Shown piece after piece: positions 13,493 to 14,636 of a stretch of DNA of 14,636 nt. Source of the DNA: an uncultured Lachnospiraceae bacterium (GTDB lineage: Bacteria; Bacillota; Clostridia; Lachnospirales; Lachnospiraceae). Every line of letters starts with the position of its first letter. Positions within the stretch are counted from its first letter, which is position 1. The stretch lies in contig CAJUHR010000058.1 in assembly GCA_910586255.1 (NCBI GenBank), positions 1 through 14,636 on the forward strand, read 5' to 3'. Made by a program: the position numbers and the translations under genes. The notes beneath the pieces were generated by a model. The model ran no database searches. It worked only from the letters and a program-made list of their open reading frames with translations, and was not told the origin of the DNA.

Positions 13493-14422
13493 ATGTACAG
13501 TACAATACCAACAGCAGGCATGGCAAGGGAGGAATGGCAGCAGCTGAGGAAAACGGGGATTGGGGGCTCAGATGCAGGGGCAGTCTGCGGACTGAACCCC
13601 TATGCGGGTCCTATGAGCGTTTACCGGGACAAGACTTCGGATGTGGTGGAAGACCGGGACAATGAAGCCATGAGGCAGGGGCGCGACCTGGAAGATTATG
13701 TGGCCAGGCGGTTTGCGGAGGAGACCGGATTAAAAGTCAGGAGATCCCGCAAGATGTACCGGAGCGGGGTGTACCCGTTCATGCTGGCGGATGTGGACCG
13801 CCTGGTGGTAGGCGAGGATGCAGGACTGGAATGTAAGACGGCCAATGCCTACCAGGCAGACCAGTGGAAGGACGGGAAAATCCCGCCCCATTACCTGATT
13901 CAGTGCCTGCACTATATGGCAGTGACCGGGAAGAAGGAATGGTATATCGCGGTGGTGATCCTGGGAAGCGGGTTCCTGTACCGGAAGGTGGGCCGGGATG
14001 AGGATGTGATCAAAAAGCTGGTGGCGGTGGAGGAAGCCTTCTGGAACCGGCATGTGCTCCCCCGGGTGATGCCGGAGCCGGATGGGACGAAGGCCTGTGA
14101 CGAGGTGCTGTCCCGGTATTTCCCTGCAGCAAGGAAGAAAAGCGCCATCCCGCTGCTGGGTTTTGACGAGAAGCTGGAACGGCGGGAGGAGCTGCTGGGG
14201 AGGATCGGGGAACTGGAAAAGGAGCAGAGGCAGATCGAGCAGGAAATTAAATGCTTCATGCAAGACAATGAGGCGGCGTGGAACAGCCGGTACCGGGTGA
14301 CGTGGACGAATGTGGAAACTACAAAACTGGACGCCAAAAGGATCCGGGAGGAACAGCCGGAGATATACCGGGATTTTTCCAAAACAACCACATCCAGGCG
14401 GTTTACGGTAAAAGCGGCATAA
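13493..14422 (+). CDS. YqaJ-type viral recombinase (lambda-exonuclease family nuclease)
   Basis: 309 residues. The start of the fold, RKTGIGGSDAGAVCGLNPYA (GIGGSDA at 22-28), is the YqaJ hallmark. Catalytic-type residues follow: D100/D102 in LADVDRLV, E113-C-K115 in GLECKTANAY, and Q137-x-x-x-Y141 in LIQCLHYMAV, the metal-dependent PD-(D/E)XK core. Such enzymes chew DNA ends 5' to 3' to expose a strand for an annealing partner, here probably the Rad52-like protein that starts 34 bases downstream. The C-terminal part has a coiled coil (ELLGRIGELEKEQRQIEQEI) and ends SKTTTSRRFTVKAA. The start at 13493 has a GGGGAAGAGG site upstream; the longer frame from 13418 begins inside the hairpin and is less likely. 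Appears intact. Confidence 0.9.
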   Translation: MYSTIPTAGMAREEWQQLRKTGIGGSDAGAVCGLNPYAGPMSVYRDKTSDVVEDRDNEAMRQGRDLEDYVARRFAEETGLKVRRSRKMYRSGVYPFMLADVDRLVVGEDAGLECKTANAYQADQWKDGKIPPHYLIQCLHYMAVTGKKEWYIAVVILGSGFLYRKVGRDEDVIKKLVAVEEAFWNRHVLPRVMPEPDGTKACDEVLSRYFPAARKKSAIPLLGFDEKLERREELLGRIGELEKEQRQIEQEIKCFMQDNEAAWNSRYRVTWTNVETTKLDAKRIREEQPEIYRDFSKTTTSRRFTVKAA

Positions 14423-14456
14423 GCCCAAAGGGACACAGGAAGGGAGGAAGAAACAG

Positions 14457-14627
14457 ATGGGATATGCAGAAATCCGGACGCTGCGGGCAGATGAGATTGA
14501 GTGCCGGGTATCCATGGTGAATGAAAAGGGCCTGGGGCTGCTTTTATATAAGGATGCCAGGGCAGATCAGAAAATACTGGACGAGGGCGTAAATAATTTT
14601 GTGTCTATGGAATTTGAGTTCTCCTGA
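14457..14627 (+). pseudogene. Rad52-like single-strand annealing protein, truncated N-terminus
   Basis: The frame begins MGYAEIRTLRADEIECRVSM and continues VNEKGLGLLLYKDARADQKI. This is the opening of the clostridial Rad52-like (DUF1071-type) annealing proteins I know, in which LLLYKDAR...ILDE leads into a G-x-x-x-W segment and a long domain of about 200 residues. Here the match ends after LDEGV; the next residues (NNFVSMEFEFS) do not fit and a stop follows at 14625. The break coincides with a switch from GC-rich to AT-rich DNA near 14590. Other frames do not restore the family sequence. So the gene is interrupted, most likely by an inserted element, or its remainder lies beyond the window. 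Its partner is the YqaJ nuclease 34 bases upstream. GGAGG precedes the ATG. Confidence 0.65.
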
Positions 14628-14636
14628 TAAGGATTC
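14588..14636. mobile_element. Possible insertion-sequence terminus running out of the window
   Basis: From about 14590 the sequence is AT-rich (GTAAATAATTTTGTGTCTAT) and no longer encodes the Rad52-like domain. The terminal pattern AAATAATTTTGTGTCT resembles ends I associate with IS256-type elements in clostridia, but this is from memory. Only 40-odd bases are visible, with no transposase and no target duplication to examine. Confidence 0.35.

Noticed and set aside
13730..14515. 261-codon open frame on the minus strand opposite the YqaJ gene
   Set aside because: It is the antisense shadow of a GC-rich gene with recognised catalytic motifs; its translation is rich in Pro, His and Arg with no family look.

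Overview
The window looks like accessory (mobile) DNA from a low-GC Gram-positive anaerobe, most likely a clostridial gut bacterium of the Lachnospiraceae type. Pointers are strong AGGAGG-type ribosome binding sites before almost every gene, a choline-binding-repeat exported protein, a YARHG-domain lipoprotein, and gene families typical of clostridial integrative elements (DUF5348, DUF932/YqaJ/Rad52-like set, MobC plus relaxase). No rRNA, tRNA, CRISPR array or clear housekeeping gene is visible.

Layout. (1) 1-3881, minus strand: a tyrosine integrase at the far left with a repeat-rich, possible attachment end beside it, then an excisionase-like HTH protein, a DUF5348 protein and a DUF927-like AAA+ ATPase. 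This is the integration/excision/replication block of an integrative element. (2) 4057-6234, plus strand: a 725-residue orphan protein with its own candidate promoter and a perfect 25-bp inverted-repeat terminator; it is the best candidate for an undescribed function. (3) 6380-8260: a second excisionase-like protein, a 530-bp spacer with oriT-like inverted repeats, MobC, a short relaxase, and a divergent XRE repressor. (4) 8378-11462, plus strand: a run of small genes that look envelope-related (membrane protein, DnaJ-type zinc-finger protein, small charged protein, exported choline-binding-repeat protein, YARHG lipoprotein, and a small membrane-protein gene apparently split by an in-frame TGA). 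(5) 11636-14627, plus strand, visibly more GC-rich: DUF932 protein, Phd/RelE-type toxin-antitoxin pair, YqaJ/lambda-exonuclease-type recombinase, and the N-terminus of a Rad52-like annealing protein that loses its family sequence at about 14590, where a different AT-rich sequence (perhaps an insertion-sequence end) begins.

How it fits together. The left block would insert and excise the element, MobC and relaxase would mobilise it with help from another conjugative system, XRE and the two HTH proteins would control it, and the right block is a phage-style double-strand-end recombination set (exonuclease plus annealing protein) stabilised by a toxin-antitoxin pair. The base-composition break near 11.6 kb, the duplicated excisionase-like genes, the short relaxase and the broken last gene suggest a composite of at least two elements, partly decayed. 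Family names come from recognising motifs by eye, not from searches.
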